In this document: one piece after another, positions 16,577-25,709 of the stretch | Position numbering within the stretch: the first letter of the stretch is position 1 | How the letters are laid out: every line of letters starts with the position of its first letter | DNA from: Lactiplantibacillus plantarum EGD-AQ4 | GTDB lineage: Bacteria; Bacillota; Bacilli; Lactobacillales; Lactobacillaceae | Length of the DNA stretch: 48,612 bases | Assembly: GCF_000463075.2 (NCBI RefSeq) | Contig: NZ_AVAQ01000015.1 | Coordinates: 1 to 48,612, forward strand | Reading direction: 5' to 3' | The notes under the pieces: generated by a model | Seen by the model: only the letters and a program-made list of their open reading frames with translations | What the model was told of the DNA's origin: nothing | Databases searched by the model: none | Position numbers and translations under genes: made by a program

Positions 16577-18865
16577 CTAAAGCGTTACTTCCGCTTTTCC
16601 ATCCACCAAAGATAACTTAATCGTATCATTATTCTCATGTACATAGACTGTCGAATCGCCTGTTAGTCCCACTGTATTTACCACAATGCGCCCATCGGCT
16701 CGTTCAACCTTAATTTCTGCAGCATCTTGACCGTGTTCATCAACAACCTTGCTTGACACGTTGCCATCTTGGATTTGATACAAATGAATATCGACGTCCT
16801 TCGTATAATCATACGCGGCATGCACTGCTTTTTCATTCCGAACAATGATTGAATTCTGACGAACTAGTACTGGTAAGTCTAATTCATCAAACACTTCATT
16901 GACCCATTCACCTGTACGTGGTGCTTGATAGACTTTACCATCCAAAATACTAGTCCACTTACCACTTGGCAAGTAAAAATGCGCTTTACCCTGATCATTA
17001 AAGATCGGCGCTACTAAGATGTTTGGGCCAAACATATACTGTGTCGCATTATCATAGACATTGTCATCATCGCCAAATTCCAAGAACATTGGCCGCATCA
17101 ACGGATTGCCATATGCAGCAGCATGTGCAGCTTCCGTATAGATATAAGGCATTAATGACAGTTTTAAGTTAACATATTTACGCGTGTTTTCAACGGCTTC
17201 ATCATCGAAATTCCACGGTACTCGATAAACATCGCTTCCATGATAACGGCTATGAGAAGAGAGCAACCCAAATTGCGACCACCGCTTATAAAGATCCGCG
17301 GTCGGTGTACCAGGGCCGTCCTCAAAGCCGCCAATATCATGACTCCAGAAGCCAAAGCCTGAAAGTAAGAACGATAATCCACCTCTCAATGTATCACGCA
17401 TTGAGCTGTACTTCGAGAGATTATCGCCGCCCCAGTGTACTGGATAAGACTGAGAACCAACAGTTGCGGAGCGCGCAAACAAGACTGCTTCATCCTCACC
17501 TTTTTCCTGTTGAATGACTTCATAAACCGCGCGATTATATTGGAGCGTGTAGTAGTTATGTTCTTGTTGCGGGTTAGAGCCATCGAAGAACTTAACATCT
17601 TCAGCCGGAATACGTTCACCAAAGTCCGTCTTAAAGCTATCGACACCCATATCCAATAACACTTTTAACTTATCTTGATACCACTTAACTGCCGCTGGAT
17701 TAGTGAAGTCAACAAACCCGTTACCGGCTTGCCACAAGTCCCATTGCCAAACGTCTCCGTTTTCCCGAGTTAATAAGTAGCCCTTGTCCTTGGCTTCCTT
17801 AAATAATGGTGATTTTTGCGCAATATATGGATTCAGCCAGACACACACTTTAATACCACGGTCATGAATTTTCTTCAATAACCCCTCTGGATCTGGGAAC
17901 TGTTCCTTATCCCACTCTAACGTGCACCATTCAAACCCTTTTTGCCAGAAACAATCAAAGTGGAAGACATCTAGCGGAATATGATGTTCTTGCATTCCAT
18001 CAATAAACTTCAAAACGGTTTCTTCGCTGTAATCAGTCGTAAATGAAGTTGTTAGCCATAAGCCAAATGACCATGCTGGTGGCAGCTTAATTGCGCCAGT
18101 TAATTGTGTGTAACGATGCAACACTTCTTTTGGCGTTGGCCCATAAATGACGTAGTACTGTAGTGATTGTCCTTCCGTGCTAAATTGAACACGATCGACG
18201 TTTTCTGAACCGATTTCAAACGAAACACGTTGGGATTCATCTACAAAGACGCCATAGCCGTTACTACTGATATAAAACGGAATGTTTTTGTACGCTTGTT
18301 CACTACCCGTTCCACCATCTTGGTTCCAAGTATCAACAACTTGGCCATTCTTGACGAAATTAGTGAAGCGTTCACCGAGGCCATAGATTTTTTCATCAAT
18401 ACCCATTGAAAGCTGTTCGCGCATATAATTAACTTTGGTATCATGATTCCAAATCGTCGCCTGGGCGTTCGTCTCTGATTGTGTGACCAATTGGCCGTTA
18501 GCCGTGAACTTCATTTCAAAATCAGTCCGCAATGGTAACGTCACCTTTAAGTCACCACTTTGCAAACTAGCAACTTGATCATTTACTTCAATTGCGACCT
18601 CTGGATCTAAATTATTGATTTTAAATTCAGGGCCGTGTTCATTGGTATCAAAATGTTCCAGTTTGACCCCGATAACATTCTCAACTGGTGATGTTAAAGT
18701 AATGGTCGTTGCGCCCAAGTTTAATTGATCGCCACGAGACATAATCCGCTTATACGGTGCAAACGCCGTAATCGTTTTACCATTTTGTTGTGCATCATAC
18801 GTTTCCTTTGGCGAGTTAACGTCATATTCCTCGCGATTTAGCCAATAACCGTTTGTAAACTTCAC
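16577..18865 (-). CDS. xylQ: Alpha-xylosidase, glycoside hydrolase family 31 (YicI type)
   Basis: 762 residues from a GTG start after AAAGGA. An N-terminal beta-sandwich (1-250) precedes the GH31 barrel. FKTDFGERIP places the nucleophile at D414, and VHWGGDN the acid/base at D481, with the same 67-residue spacing as in YicI. C-terminal beta domains follow. No signal peptide, so it is cytosolic. It cleaves isoprimeverose (alpha-xylosyl-1,6-glucose), the repeating piece of plant xyloglucan, to xylose and glucose. The gene follows xylP by 26 nt in one operon; XylP imports the substrate. Confidence 0.95.
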   Translation of the reverse strand: MKFTNGYWLNREEYDVNSPKETYDAQQNGKTITAFAPYKRIMSRGDQLNLGATTITLTSPVENVIGVKLEHFDTNEHGPEFKINNLDPEVAIEVNDQVASLQSGDLKVTLPLRTDFEMKFTANGQLVTQSETNAQATIWNHDTKVNYMREQLSMGIDEKIYGLGERFTNFVKNGQVVDTWNQDGGTGSEQAYKNIPFYISSNGYGVFVDESQRVSFEIGSENVDRVQFSTEGQSLQYYVIYGPTPKEVLHRYTQLTGAIKLPPAWSFGLWLTTSFTTDYSEETVLKFIDGMQEHHIPLDVFHFDCFWQKGFEWCTLEWDKEQFPDPEGLLKKIHDRGIKVCVWLNPYIAQKSPLFKEAKDKGYLLTRENGDVWQWDLWQAGNGFVDFTNPAAVKWYQDKLKVLLDMGVDSFKTDFGERIPAEDVKFFDGSNPQQEHNYYTLQYNRAVYEVIQQEKGEDEAVLFARSATVGSQSYPVHWGGDNLSKYSSMRDTLRGGLSFLLSGFGFWSHDIGGFEDGPGTPTADLYKRWSQFGLLSSHSRYHGSDVYRVPWNFDDEAVENTRKYVNLKLSLMPYIYTEAAHAAAYGNPLMRPMFLEFGDDDNVYDNATQYMFGPNILVAPIFNDQGKAHFYLPSGKWTSILDGKVYQAPRTGEWVNEVFDELDLPVLVRQNSIIVRNEKAVHAAYDYTKDVDIHLYQIQDGNVSSKVVDEHGQDAAEIKVERADGRIVVNTVGLTGDSTVYVHENNDTIKLSLVDGKAEVTL

Positions 18866-18891
18866 GATATTTCATCCTTTCTTATTCCATA

Positions 18892-20331
18892 TTACTTTTG
18901 ATCGTCAGCAAGTGCATTTTCTTGTGCATGCTTCTGTTCCAAATCAGCCAACATTTTAGGCTCGATCTTATCAACTTTATAGAAAAGCAGTGCGATTGCT
19001 GAAAGCCCGAAACCAACGATTGGCACCCATACATAATTCATTTCAATCGCATTCAAAGCTTGGGCGCTTTGTGCATGATTAGCGACGTAGCCACCAGCGG
19101 ATAGAATTAAACCAGTGACGGCACCGCCGATTCCCATCCCAAACTTAGCTGAGAAACTAGAGAATGAAGTAACAATACCTTCTGCACGTACACCATTCTT
19201 CCATTCACCATAGTCAACTGAATCAGCTAACATTACGGCAATTAATCCTGAAACAAAGCCCGTTCCTAAGTAACCAACAATCGTCCCAACCGTAATCGTT
19301 GGTACATTCAAAGCTTTAGAACCGCCCCACAGAATTAATTGGCCAACAATGGCTAGCAACATCCCCATCAGCATCGTGTTACGCTTACCGATTCGTTTAG
19401 CGGTCCATGGCGTAATTACAACAGCCAACAAGGCAACCAATTGTAAACCTAAGATAAATGAAGCTAGCGTTGCATCATGCATGTTGTATTTAAAGAAGTA
19501 CACCGTTACTTGTGAACGTGTCTGCATGCCTAACCAGTAAATAAAATTGATAAAAATAACAATAACCCATGGCCAGTTACGTTTAAGCGCTTTCAAAGAT
19601 GTCTTGATTGGAATACTCTTTTTAGACTGAACCGTTTGAACGCGTTCCTTGGTATTCGCAAACACAATAAAGAAGATAACCATCGCGATTACCGCCATAA
19701 TCAACGCGACCATAAACCAACCGTGTGCAGAAGACGTGCTCCCACCACCGAAGTAGGCTACTAATGGCAACGCAATCGTTGAGATAATCGTTGCGCCCAA
19801 AGTTCCCATAAATTGCCGAATTGTTGATAGCGTCACGCGTTCTTGCGGATTGCTTGTCAGACTAGGCAGAATAGAGGTGATTGGAATATTGACGGCAGAA
19901 TACAAAACATCGACGCCAATGTAAGTCACGTAAGCCCACACAACTTTCATACCCGTGCTCATATTTGGAACCGTGAAACATAAGACACTGAATACAGCAA
20001 ACGGGATTGCGAACCATAACCAATATGGCCGGCTCTTCCCCCACCGAGTATGCGTATGGTCAATCATAATTCCCCAGAAGGGACCATCAAACGCATCAAC
20101 AATTCTCGCAACTAGGAATAATGTTCCGACAATCGCTGCACTAACTCCAAACACATCTGTGTAGAAGAACATCAAATACGTACTAACTAGTGAAAAAGAT
20201 AAGTTACATGCAAAATCAGATAGTGAATAACTGAAACGTTCACTCCATGGCACCATATTTTTATGGATAACACTTGCTGGTTGAGTAGCCGGACTGGCCT
20301 CGCTACTATGATGCTGCATACTAACGCTCAT
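18892..20331 (-). CDS. xylP: Isoprimeverose:cation symporter, GPH family
   Basis: 479 residues with about twelve membrane segments and the glycoside-pentoside-hexuronide family features. These include the N-terminal SYSLSDFACNLSFSLVSTYL, the DAFDGPFWGIMIDHTHTRWG loop after helix 2 and the late ADSVDYGEWKNGVRAEG loop. It couples sugar entry to cation flow. I start at the ATG at 20331 (GAAGG nine bases upstream); an in-frame TTG at 20358 and an ATG at 20319 are alternatives. First gene of xylPQ; a XylR box, a promoter and a perfect cre site lie upstream. The isoprimeverose assignment rests on gene order and on the L. pentosus precedent. Confidence 0.93.
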   Translation of the reverse strand: MSVSMQHHSSEASPATQPASVIHKNMVPWSERFSYSLSDFACNLSFSLVSTYLMFFYTDVFGVSAAIVGTLFLVARIVDAFDGPFWGIMIDHTHTRWGKSRPYWLWFAIPFAVFSVLCFTVPNMSTGMKVVWAYVTYIGVDVLYSAVNIPITSILPSLTSNPQERVTLSTIRQFMGTLGATIISTIALPLVAYFGGGSTSSAHGWFMVALIMAVIAMVIFFIVFANTKERVQTVQSKKSIPIKTSLKALKRNWPWVIVIFINFIYWLGMQTRSQVTVYFFKYNMHDATLASFILGLQLVALLAVVITPWTAKRIGKRNTMLMGMLLAIVGQLILWGGSKALNVPTITVGTIVGYLGTGFVSGLIAVMLADSVDYGEWKNGVRAEGIVTSFSSFSAKFGMGIGGAVTGLILSAGGYVANHAQSAQALNAIEMNYVWVPIVGFGLSAIALLFYKVDKIEPKMLADLEQKHAQENALADDQK

Positions 20332-20397
20332 CGATCCAAGCCTTCTTTCTGAATTCAATCCATTGCATTTTTATCTAGTCATTAATGTTTAATTTTT

Positions 20398-20427
20398 GTA
20401 GGTTGGTTGGTTGTTGAATGCAACTAA
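20398..20427. promoter_or_regulatory. XylR operator at xylP
   Basis: On the minus strand TTAGTTG, a short centre, then CAACAACCAACC and CTAC. Compared with the xylA box, the AACC unit is present one extra time. It sits immediately downstream of the -10 of xylP, a position suited to repression. Confidence 0.7.
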
Positions 20428-20430
20428 TGA

Positions 20431-20458
20431 TAGATAAAAAAACGCGACCACTTTTCAA
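20431..20458 (-). promoter_or_regulatory. xylPQ promoter
   Basis: On the minus strand TTGAAA (20453-20458), 16 nt, TATCTA (20431-20436). It is flanked by a cre site upstream and the XylR box downstream. Confidence 0.6.
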
Positions 20459-20463
20459 GTTTT

Positions 20464-20499
20464 AGCAACCGCTTACAAAGAAGAGTATACCGCTTTCAT
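20464..20499. promoter_or_regulatory. cre site(s) upstream of xylP
   Basis: On the minus strand TTGTAAGCGGTTGCT (20464-20478) matches the cre consensus fully. A second, weaker copy, ATGAAAGCGGTATAC (20485-20499), misses two positions. They lie 5 and 26 nt upstream of the -35, so CcpA could repress here. Confidence 0.7.
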
Positions 20500-20632
20500 T
20501 TCTGATTGCAAGCCTTTTTCGTTTAAAAATATTTATCGTTAGGAGCTCCTCTAGGTTTCACGGTTATTAACTCAAATATAGTGTCGGATGCGATACCCAG
20601 CAATAGCCGACATCGATTGCCTTTTAAACGCG

Positions 20633-20662
20633 AAAAAAAGCCCCCGCTCACCGAGCGAGGGC
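20633..20662 (-). terminator. adhE terminator
   Basis: On the minus strand AGCCCTCGCTC, a 3-nt loop, GAGCGGGGGCT, then seven T. It begins about 20 nt after the adhE stop codon. The preceding 130 nt (20500-20632), back to the xylP promoter region, show no gene. Confidence 0.92.
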
Positions 20663-20681
20663 TCCCTTAATTCACAAAGGG

Positions 20682-23285
20682 CTATTTTTCAGTACCTTGG
20701 CCGTCCCATTCGCGTTCGATGATCGCCTTTAATTCACTGATTAAAGGTTCGCGAGGGTTTGCGGTCGTGCATTGGTCTTCGTAGGCCAATTCAGCTAATT
20801 CGTCGACGGTGGCGTCAAAGTGCTTCTTTTCAACCCGGTTGGCTTTCAAGGATAAGGTGACATCCATTGAGTGAGCCAAGTCAATATAGGCTTTAACTAA
20901 GCTTTCCTTGAGTTCTTCGTCCGTCTTGCCTGGTAACCCTAAGGCCCGGGCAATGTTGGCGTAGTCGGCTAAGGCAGTATTGTGGTTGTACTTCGGCCAC
21001 ATTGCTAACTTGGTTGGAATCTCAGCATTGTAGCGCACAACTTGTGGGTAAGTGATGGCAATCGCTAACCCGTGTGGTAAGTTGAATTCCCCACCTAATT
21101 TATGCGCGATGGAGTGGTTAATTCCTAAGAAGGCGTTGGCAAAGGCCATCCCGGCTAAGGTTGACGCATTGTGCATCTTCTCGCGAGCCTTCTTGTCGCC
21201 ATCATAAGAAGCTTTCAAGTACTTGAAGGCTAATTGTAAGGCTTCAATTGACCAGCCCCGCGTGTAGTCAGACGCCATGGTTGAAACGTACGCTTCAGTG
21301 GCATGGGTGATGACATCCAGGCCAGTCCAAGCAGTCGTGCGCTTTGGTACCGTTTCAACAAATTGTGGGTCAACGATGGCAATGTCTGGTTGCATCGCGT
21401 AGTCGGTGATTGGGTACTTAACGTGCGTCTTAGAATCCGTAATAACGGCGTATGGCGTCACTTCAGAGCCCGTCCCAGAAGTCGTTGGAATCCCGATATA
21501 GGTGACCTTTTCAGATACTGGAACTTTGTAAGTCCGTTTCCGAATATCCAAGAACTTCTGCTTAGCACCTAAGAAGGAAGCTTCTGGATGTTCATAGAAG
21601 AGCCACATTCCTTTGGCCGCGTCCATCGCGGAACCACCACCAAGGGCGATGATCGTATCTGGCTTGAAGGCCTTCATCCGTGCGACCCCTTTGTAAACCG
21701 TATCTGTCGATGGGTTCGGTTCAACTTCAGAGAAGATATCGATGTCGACCGGATCCGTCCGCTTGTTCAAGACAGCCGTTACACGGTCAGCGTAGCCAAA
21801 TTCTACCATCCCAGGGTCACAAACTAGGAAAACCTTTTTAATCCCAGCCATGTGTTCCAAGTAGCGAACGGAATTGCGTTCGAAGTAGACTTTGGGAGGC
21901 ATTTTGACCCATTGCATGTTATTACGCCGTTTTGCCACAGTTTTGATATTAATCAGATCCATATCCGTAACGTTATGAGAAATCGAGTTGCCACCATATG
22001 ACCCCGTGCCCAGTGTTAATGAAGGTTCCATATTGTTGTAGATGTTCCCTAAACCACCTACTGAAGATGGTGTATTCACTAAGATCCGGCAAGCTGGCAT
22101 TTGCAGGCCGAATTCTTTGACTAAATCATCATCAGTCGTGTGAATCCCAGCAGTATGGCCTAAACCACCATAGTGAAGTAATTCATCGGCCCGTTTGAAC
22201 GCAGCTTCATGTGAATCAGCTTTGTAAACGGTCAAAACTGGTGATAATTTTTCACCGGAAAGTGGGTACTTGACCCCAACACCGTTGATTTCAGCAATCA
22301 AGACGCGGCAATCCTTGGCCACGTCCTTGAGTCCGGCCATCTGGGCGATTTCATAAGCAGTCTTCCCAGCGACTGGTCCCCGAACGGTGTGCCGGTTAGG
22401 ATCGATAACGGCATCACTCAAAGCTTGAACGTCCTTTGGTTTAACATAGTAGCAACCGAGACGAATAAATTCTGCTTTGACTTCCGCATAAATTTCTTTA
22501 TCAATAATGGCACTGTTTTCAGAAGCACAAATCATCCCGTTATCAAACGTCTTGGATAAGACAATGTCGTTAACGGCTTGCTTGATGTCAGCGGTCTTTT
22601 CAACGTAAGTCGGGCCGTTACCAGGACCAACACCCAAGGCTGGTTTGCCTGATGAGTAGGCGGCAGTAACCATGCTTGGACCACCAGTGGCTAAGATTGT
22701 TGCCACGTCGGTATGGTGCATCAACGCATCCGTCGCTTCAATACTTGGATGCTCAATGTACAAAACGGCATCGGCAGGACCACCAGCAGCTTTGATGGCT
22801 TCACGCATCACATCAGCGGCCGCGGAACTACACTTCTGGGCTTGTGGATGGAAACCAAAGACGATCGTGTTACGGCCCTTCAAGGAGATCAAAGTCTTGA
22901 AGACTGTCGTTGAAGTTGGGTTCGTAACGGGGGTGACCCCAGCCACGATCCCGACTGGTTCAGCAATTTCCATTAATTGTTCTTCATCGTCTTCTTTGAT
23001 GACGCCCACGGTCTTGTCGTGACGCATGCTGTTCCAGATATATTCACTGGCGTAGATGTTCTTGATGGCTTTATCTTCAACCACCCCACGGCCAGTTTCT
23101 TCAACGGCCAACTTGGCGAGTTTCATGTGATTATCAAGTGCAGCGACTGCAACTTTTTCACATAGATCATCAATTTGTTCCTGTGTATACGATTTTAAAA
23201 CGGCTAATGCTTTCTTTGAACGTTGAACTAACTGGTCTACTTCGTCGGCAACCTTGGTGGTTTGGTTCTTTTCAGTCTTAATCAT
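20682..23285 (-). CDS. adhE: Bifunctional aldehyde-alcohol dehydrogenase
   Basis: 867 residues. The N-terminal CoA-acylating aldehyde dehydrogenase (about 15-440) has GPGNGP near 221 and catalytic Cys253 in the FDNGMICASE motif. The C-terminal iron-dependent alcohol dehydrogenase (about 450-867) has ALGGGSAMDAAKGMW, TSGTGSEVTP and the His-rich NHSIAHKLG and FNLPHG iron ligands. It reduces acetyl-CoA through acetaldehyde to ethanol and regenerates two NAD+. The ATG at 23285 follows GGAGG; a start seven codons upstream lacks a site. A Rex-type palindrome lies between promoter and start, so induction by a high NADH/NAD+ ratio is expected. Monocistronic. Confidence 0.97.
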   Translation of the reverse strand: MIKTEKNQTTKVADEVDQLVQRSKKALAVLKSYTQEQIDDLCEKVAVAALDNHMKLAKLAVEETGRGVVEDKAIKNIYASEYIWNSMRHDKTVGVIKEDDEEQLMEIAEPVGIVAGVTPVTNPTSTTVFKTLISLKGRNTIVFGFHPQAQKCSSAAADVMREAIKAAGGPADAVLYIEHPSIEATDALMHHTDVATILATGGPSMVTAAYSSGKPALGVGPGNGPTYVEKTADIKQAVNDIVLSKTFDNGMICASENSAIIDKEIYAEVKAEFIRLGCYYVKPKDVQALSDAVIDPNRHTVRGPVAGKTAYEIAQMAGLKDVAKDCRVLIAEINGVGVKYPLSGEKLSPVLTVYKADSHEAAFKRADELLHYGGLGHTAGIHTTDDDLVKEFGLQMPACRILVNTPSSVGGLGNIYNNMEPSLTLGTGSYGGNSISHNVTDMDLINIKTVAKRRNNMQWVKMPPKVYFERNSVRYLEHMAGIKKVFLVCDPGMVEFGYADRVTAVLNKRTDPVDIDIFSEVEPNPSTDTVYKGVARMKAFKPDTIIALGGGSAMDAAKGMWLFYEHPEASFLGAKQKFLDIRKRTYKVPVSEKVTYIGIPTTSGTGSEVTPYAVITDSKTHVKYPITDYAMQPDIAIVDPQFVETVPKRTTAWTGLDVITHATEAYVSTMASDYTRGWSIEALQLAFKYLKASYDGDKKAREKMHNASTLAGMAFANAFLGINHSIAHKLGGEFNLPHGLAIAITYPQVVRYNAEIPTKLAMWPKYNHNTALADYANIARALGLPGKTDEELKESLVKAYIDLAHSMDVTLSLKANRVEKKHFDATVDELAELAYEDQCTTANPREPLISELKAIIEREWDGQGTEK

Positions 23286-23311
23286 GAAGTGCTTCCTCCA
23301 TTTCAATTCCT

Positions 23312-23329
23312 TTGTGAATTAATTTACAA
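23312..23329. promoter_or_regulatory. Rex operator of adhE
   Basis: TTGTGAATTAATTTACAA is a near-perfect palindrome fitting the Rex consensus TTGTGAANNNNTTCACAA with one changed base. It lies directly downstream of the adhE -10, where a bound repressor would block transcription. Confidence 0.85.
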
Positions 23330-23334
23330 ACTCC

Positions 23335-23362
23335 ATTATAGCTATCCTTGCTCACAATGCAA
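23335..23362 (-). promoter_or_regulatory. adhE promoter
   Basis: On the minus strand TTGCAT (23357-23362), 16 nt, TATAAT (23335-23340). Further upstream are two AT palindromes, AATATTAATATT (23392) and GTTCATTAATGAAC (23460), of unknown meaning. Confidence 0.7.
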
Positions 23363-23483
23363 CAATAAATTATAAAATAATTGGTTTCTAGAATATTAAT
23401 ATTAACAGAATCGCCTATTTAACAGCATTTATCGCCAATAAAGTTTTTTCGATCGTTAAGTTCATTAATGAACAAGATAAGCC

Positions 23484-23536
23484 AAAAAAGAATCGTAGCT
23501 CCCAACTGACGACCAGCCGGACCACGATTCTTTTTT
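23484..23536 (-). terminator. usp terminator (bidirectional form)
   Basis: AAAAAAGAATCGT (23484-23496) and ACGATTCTTTTTT (23524-23536) form a 13-bp stem with T-runs on both strands, about 50 nt after the usp stop codon. Confidence 0.85.
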
Positions 23537-23588
23537 AGTTATAAATTGCGTCACCATGACATCAGTCGATGCCACCTGTCGGACCGAT

Positions 23589-24050
23589 TTAACGGACCAC
23601 AATGACGGAGATTGGGGCTTTTCGCGCTAAACGGGGGCCAATTGCGCCCGAAATCTTAGAATGGGCAAATTCCGTATCCGCACCGGTAACCAATAAGTCC
23701 GGTTTGAAGTCTGGAATCACTTGGTCCAAGATCACGTCATCCACGTCGCCACCTTCGTAAACTAGTGGTTCGACGCGTTTGACGCCGCGTTGTTCAGCAA
23801 GCTGAACATATTCAGCGACGACTTCTTCAACGTGTTTGCGCTTGGCCTGGATCTTCGATGGCGTCAATGAATCAAAAATATTAATATCTTCACTTTCAAG
23901 CACCGAGCAAATCCCCAGTGGTGCATCGTAATCGCGGGCCAATGTCGCTGCGTAGCGGAAGGCCCGTTCAGATGAGGTATTATCGTCTTCATCGACGGTA
24001 AGCAGAATTCGTCGATAAACGAGTGGTTCTTGCATCTTTGAATTTTCCAT
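23589..24050 (-). CDS. Universal stress protein, UspA family
   Basis: 153 residues with the UspA fold order: RILLTVDEDDNTSSERAFRYA at the N-terminus, a central VEPLVYEGGDVDDVI, and a C-terminal DLLVTGAD...SVIVVR. The ATP-binding G-2x-G-9x-G(S/T) pattern is only partly kept (GADTEFAHSKISGAIG), so nucleotide binding is uncertain. The start ATG follows GAGGAG. Monocistronic with its own terminator, upstream of adhE on the same strand. Members of this family help survival under growth arrest or acid; no specific role can be inferred. Confidence 0.88.
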   Translation of the reverse strand: MENSKMQEPLVYRRILLTVDEDDNTSSERAFRYAATLARDYDAPLGICSVLESEDINIFDSLTPSKIQAKRKHVEEVVAEYVQLAEQRGVKRVEPLVYEGGDVDDVILDQVIPDFKPDLLVTGADTEFAHSKISGAIGPRLARKAPISVIVVR

Positions 24051-24318
24051 AGTAATCTCCTCGTCTCATTGAGTTGAATTGATATTGACCACTGTCATTA
24101 TACCAGTTTCACACCCCTAACGGACGATTTCTCACCAGAGGCAATCACGCCATCAATTAAATCATTGCTACCGTTCAGCACCTTGCCAAACGCACGGCTG
24201 CATTCCTGGTTGCCCTGCTTAAAAATCCACCACCGACTGCCAAATAAAACAGTACGAGAATCCAACGATGCCAATCACGCTAGTCGCTGCCTGATACCAC
24301 AGACCCGCCAATGTACGC

Positions 24319-24873
24319 CTATTCCGATTTTTTCGGTAACGCCTGCAACGTCTGCTTGAGCCAGTCAACGTAGTACGTCTCACGGCCAATCGCGTGTTGT
24401 AAGATCAAATAATGCCCATAGTGTTGCTTCGCAGTCGCTGGCTTCGGAAACACGCTCTCGAGTCGGTGCTGCAAGTGGGTCAATTTGGCCGTGTGCAGGG
24501 TCAGCTGTTCGGTAAGCATCTCGCGCAAGCGTGGATCTTGATTGGTTTGAATAAAATAGAGTTTTAAAATAAATTCGTCCTTAGTGGCCGTCAAATCCGG
24601 CGTACCGATACTGATCCACTCATGGAGTAAATCGCGGCCGGTCGCCGTCACGTGGTAGAGCTTCTTTTCCAATTTTTCGCCACTGACGGTGATTTCATGG
24701 GTCACGTAGCCCTGCTCTTCTAAGCGTTTTAATTGCGGATAAATTTGACTATGTTGGGCTTGCCAGAATTCGCCGATTTCATCATCAAAGGCCTTCGTCA
24801 GGTCGTAACCCGTTAATGGTTGCTGATTTAACAACCCTAGAATAATAAATTGCAACTTATTTTTTTGCGCCAT
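24319..24873 (-). CDS. padR: PadR-family repressor of phenolic acid decarboxylase
   Basis: 184 residues. The N-terminal winged helix (LQFIILGLLNQQPLTGYDLTKAF...FWQAQHSQIYPQLKRLEEQGYV) is characteristic of PadR, and a C-terminal helical dimerisation domain follows. It is divergent from padA with a palindromic operator between the two. The known model is that PadR represses padA until p-coumaric, ferulic or caffeic acid is present. The ATG at 24873 follows GGAGGAATA; an upstream extension of 30 codons overlaps the operator and lacks a ribosome-binding site. Confidence 0.93.
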   Translation of the reverse strand: MAQKNKLQFIILGLLNQQPLTGYDLTKAFDDEIGEFWQAQHSQIYPQLKRLEEQGYVTHEITVSGEKLEKKLYHVTATGRDLLHEWISIGTPDLTATKDEFILKLYFIQTNQDPRLREMLTEQLTLHTAKLTHLQHRLESVFPKPATAKQHYGHYLILQHAIGRETYYVDWLKQTLQALPKKSE

Positions 24874-24931
24874 TGGATATTCCTCCTTGACGATTCTTTG
24901 ATAACAGTATACACTAACCTTGTTGATTAAA

Positions 24932-24951
24932 ACATGTAATAATTTACACGT
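24932..24951. promoter_or_regulatory. PadR operator
   Basis: ACATGTAATAATTTACACGT is an imperfect palindrome in the padR-padA divergent region, of the ATGT-N8-ACAY type reported for PadR. It is 37 nt upstream of the padA start codon. Confidence 0.75.
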
Positions 24952-24988
24952 TTTAAATGACATATATTTTTAAAAGAAGGTAATTTAA

Positions 24989-25525
24989 ATGACGAAAGAA
25001 TTCAAAACGCTAGATGACTTCCTCGGCACCCACTTTATTTACACTTACGACAACGGTTGGGAATATGAATGGTACGCAAAAAACGACCATACCGTTGACT
25101 ACCGGATTCACGGTGGCATGGTCGCCGGTCGGTGGGTCAAGGATCAAGAAGCGAACATCGTCATGTTGACACCCGGCATTTACAAAGTTGCTTGGACAGA
25201 ACCAACTGGTACCGATGTTGCCCTCGACTTCTTGCCTAACGAAAACAAATTAAACGGGACGATCTTCTTCCCTAAGTGGGTCCAAGACCATCCTGAAATC
25301 ACGGTCACGTTCCAAAACGAACACATTGATTTAATGGAACAATCGCGCGAAAAGTACGCGACTTATCCAAAGCTAGTTGTCCCAGAATTTGCCCACATCA
25401 CTTACATGGGCGATGCTGGTCAAAATAACGAAGACGTCATCAGCGAAGCACCTTACTCTGGTTTACCGGATGAAATCCGTGACGGTAAGTACTTTGATGA
25501 AAACTATCATCGCGTAAACAAATAA
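24989..25525 (+). CDS. padA: Phenolic acid (hydroxycinnamate) decarboxylase
   Basis: 178 residues and closely similar to the L. plantarum enzyme as I remember it, with scattered substitutions. Catalytic residues known for that enzyme are in place: Y18, Y20, R48 and E71. It decarboxylates p-coumaric, ferulic and caffeic acids to vinyl phenols without cofactor, detoxifying plant phenolics. The start follows AGAAGG. Divergent from padR; the canonical parS palindrome begins at the first base after its stop codon. Confidence 0.97.
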   Translation: MTKEFKTLDDFLGTHFIYTYDNGWEYEWYAKNDHTVDYRIHGGMVAGRWVKDQEANIVMLTPGIYKVAWTEPTGTDVALDFLPNENKLNGTIFFPKWVQDHPEITVTFQNEHIDLMEQSREKYATYPKLVVPEFAHITYMGDAGQNNEDVISEAPYSGLPDEIRDGKYFDENYHRVNK

Positions 25526-25541
25526 TGTTTCACGTGAAACA
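25526..25541. promoter_or_regulatory. parS: parS centromere site (ParB/Spo0J binding)
   Basis: TGTTTCACGTGAAACA is a perfect 16-bp palindrome identical to the conserved parS core of bacteria (TGTTNCACGTGAAACA). It is part of a 20-bp perfect palindrome. It begins at the base after the padA stop codon, about 17.6 kb left of dnaA, where origin-proximal parS sites are expected. I found no second perfect copy in the window. Confidence 0.9.
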
Positions 25542-25709
25542 TTATCGGGAACAATTGGGCACAGTAGCGATAACGGGACTAAACTTGCCCGTAGCATCAG
25601 CCTTGCGACCCTAAGCACCAATTTTGCTGGTTAGACCACCTGAGTTCTGCAGTAAATCTGCTTAGCGGTTATCCCGCTTGTTTCACACCCATAACGTCAA
25701 CACCCCAAA

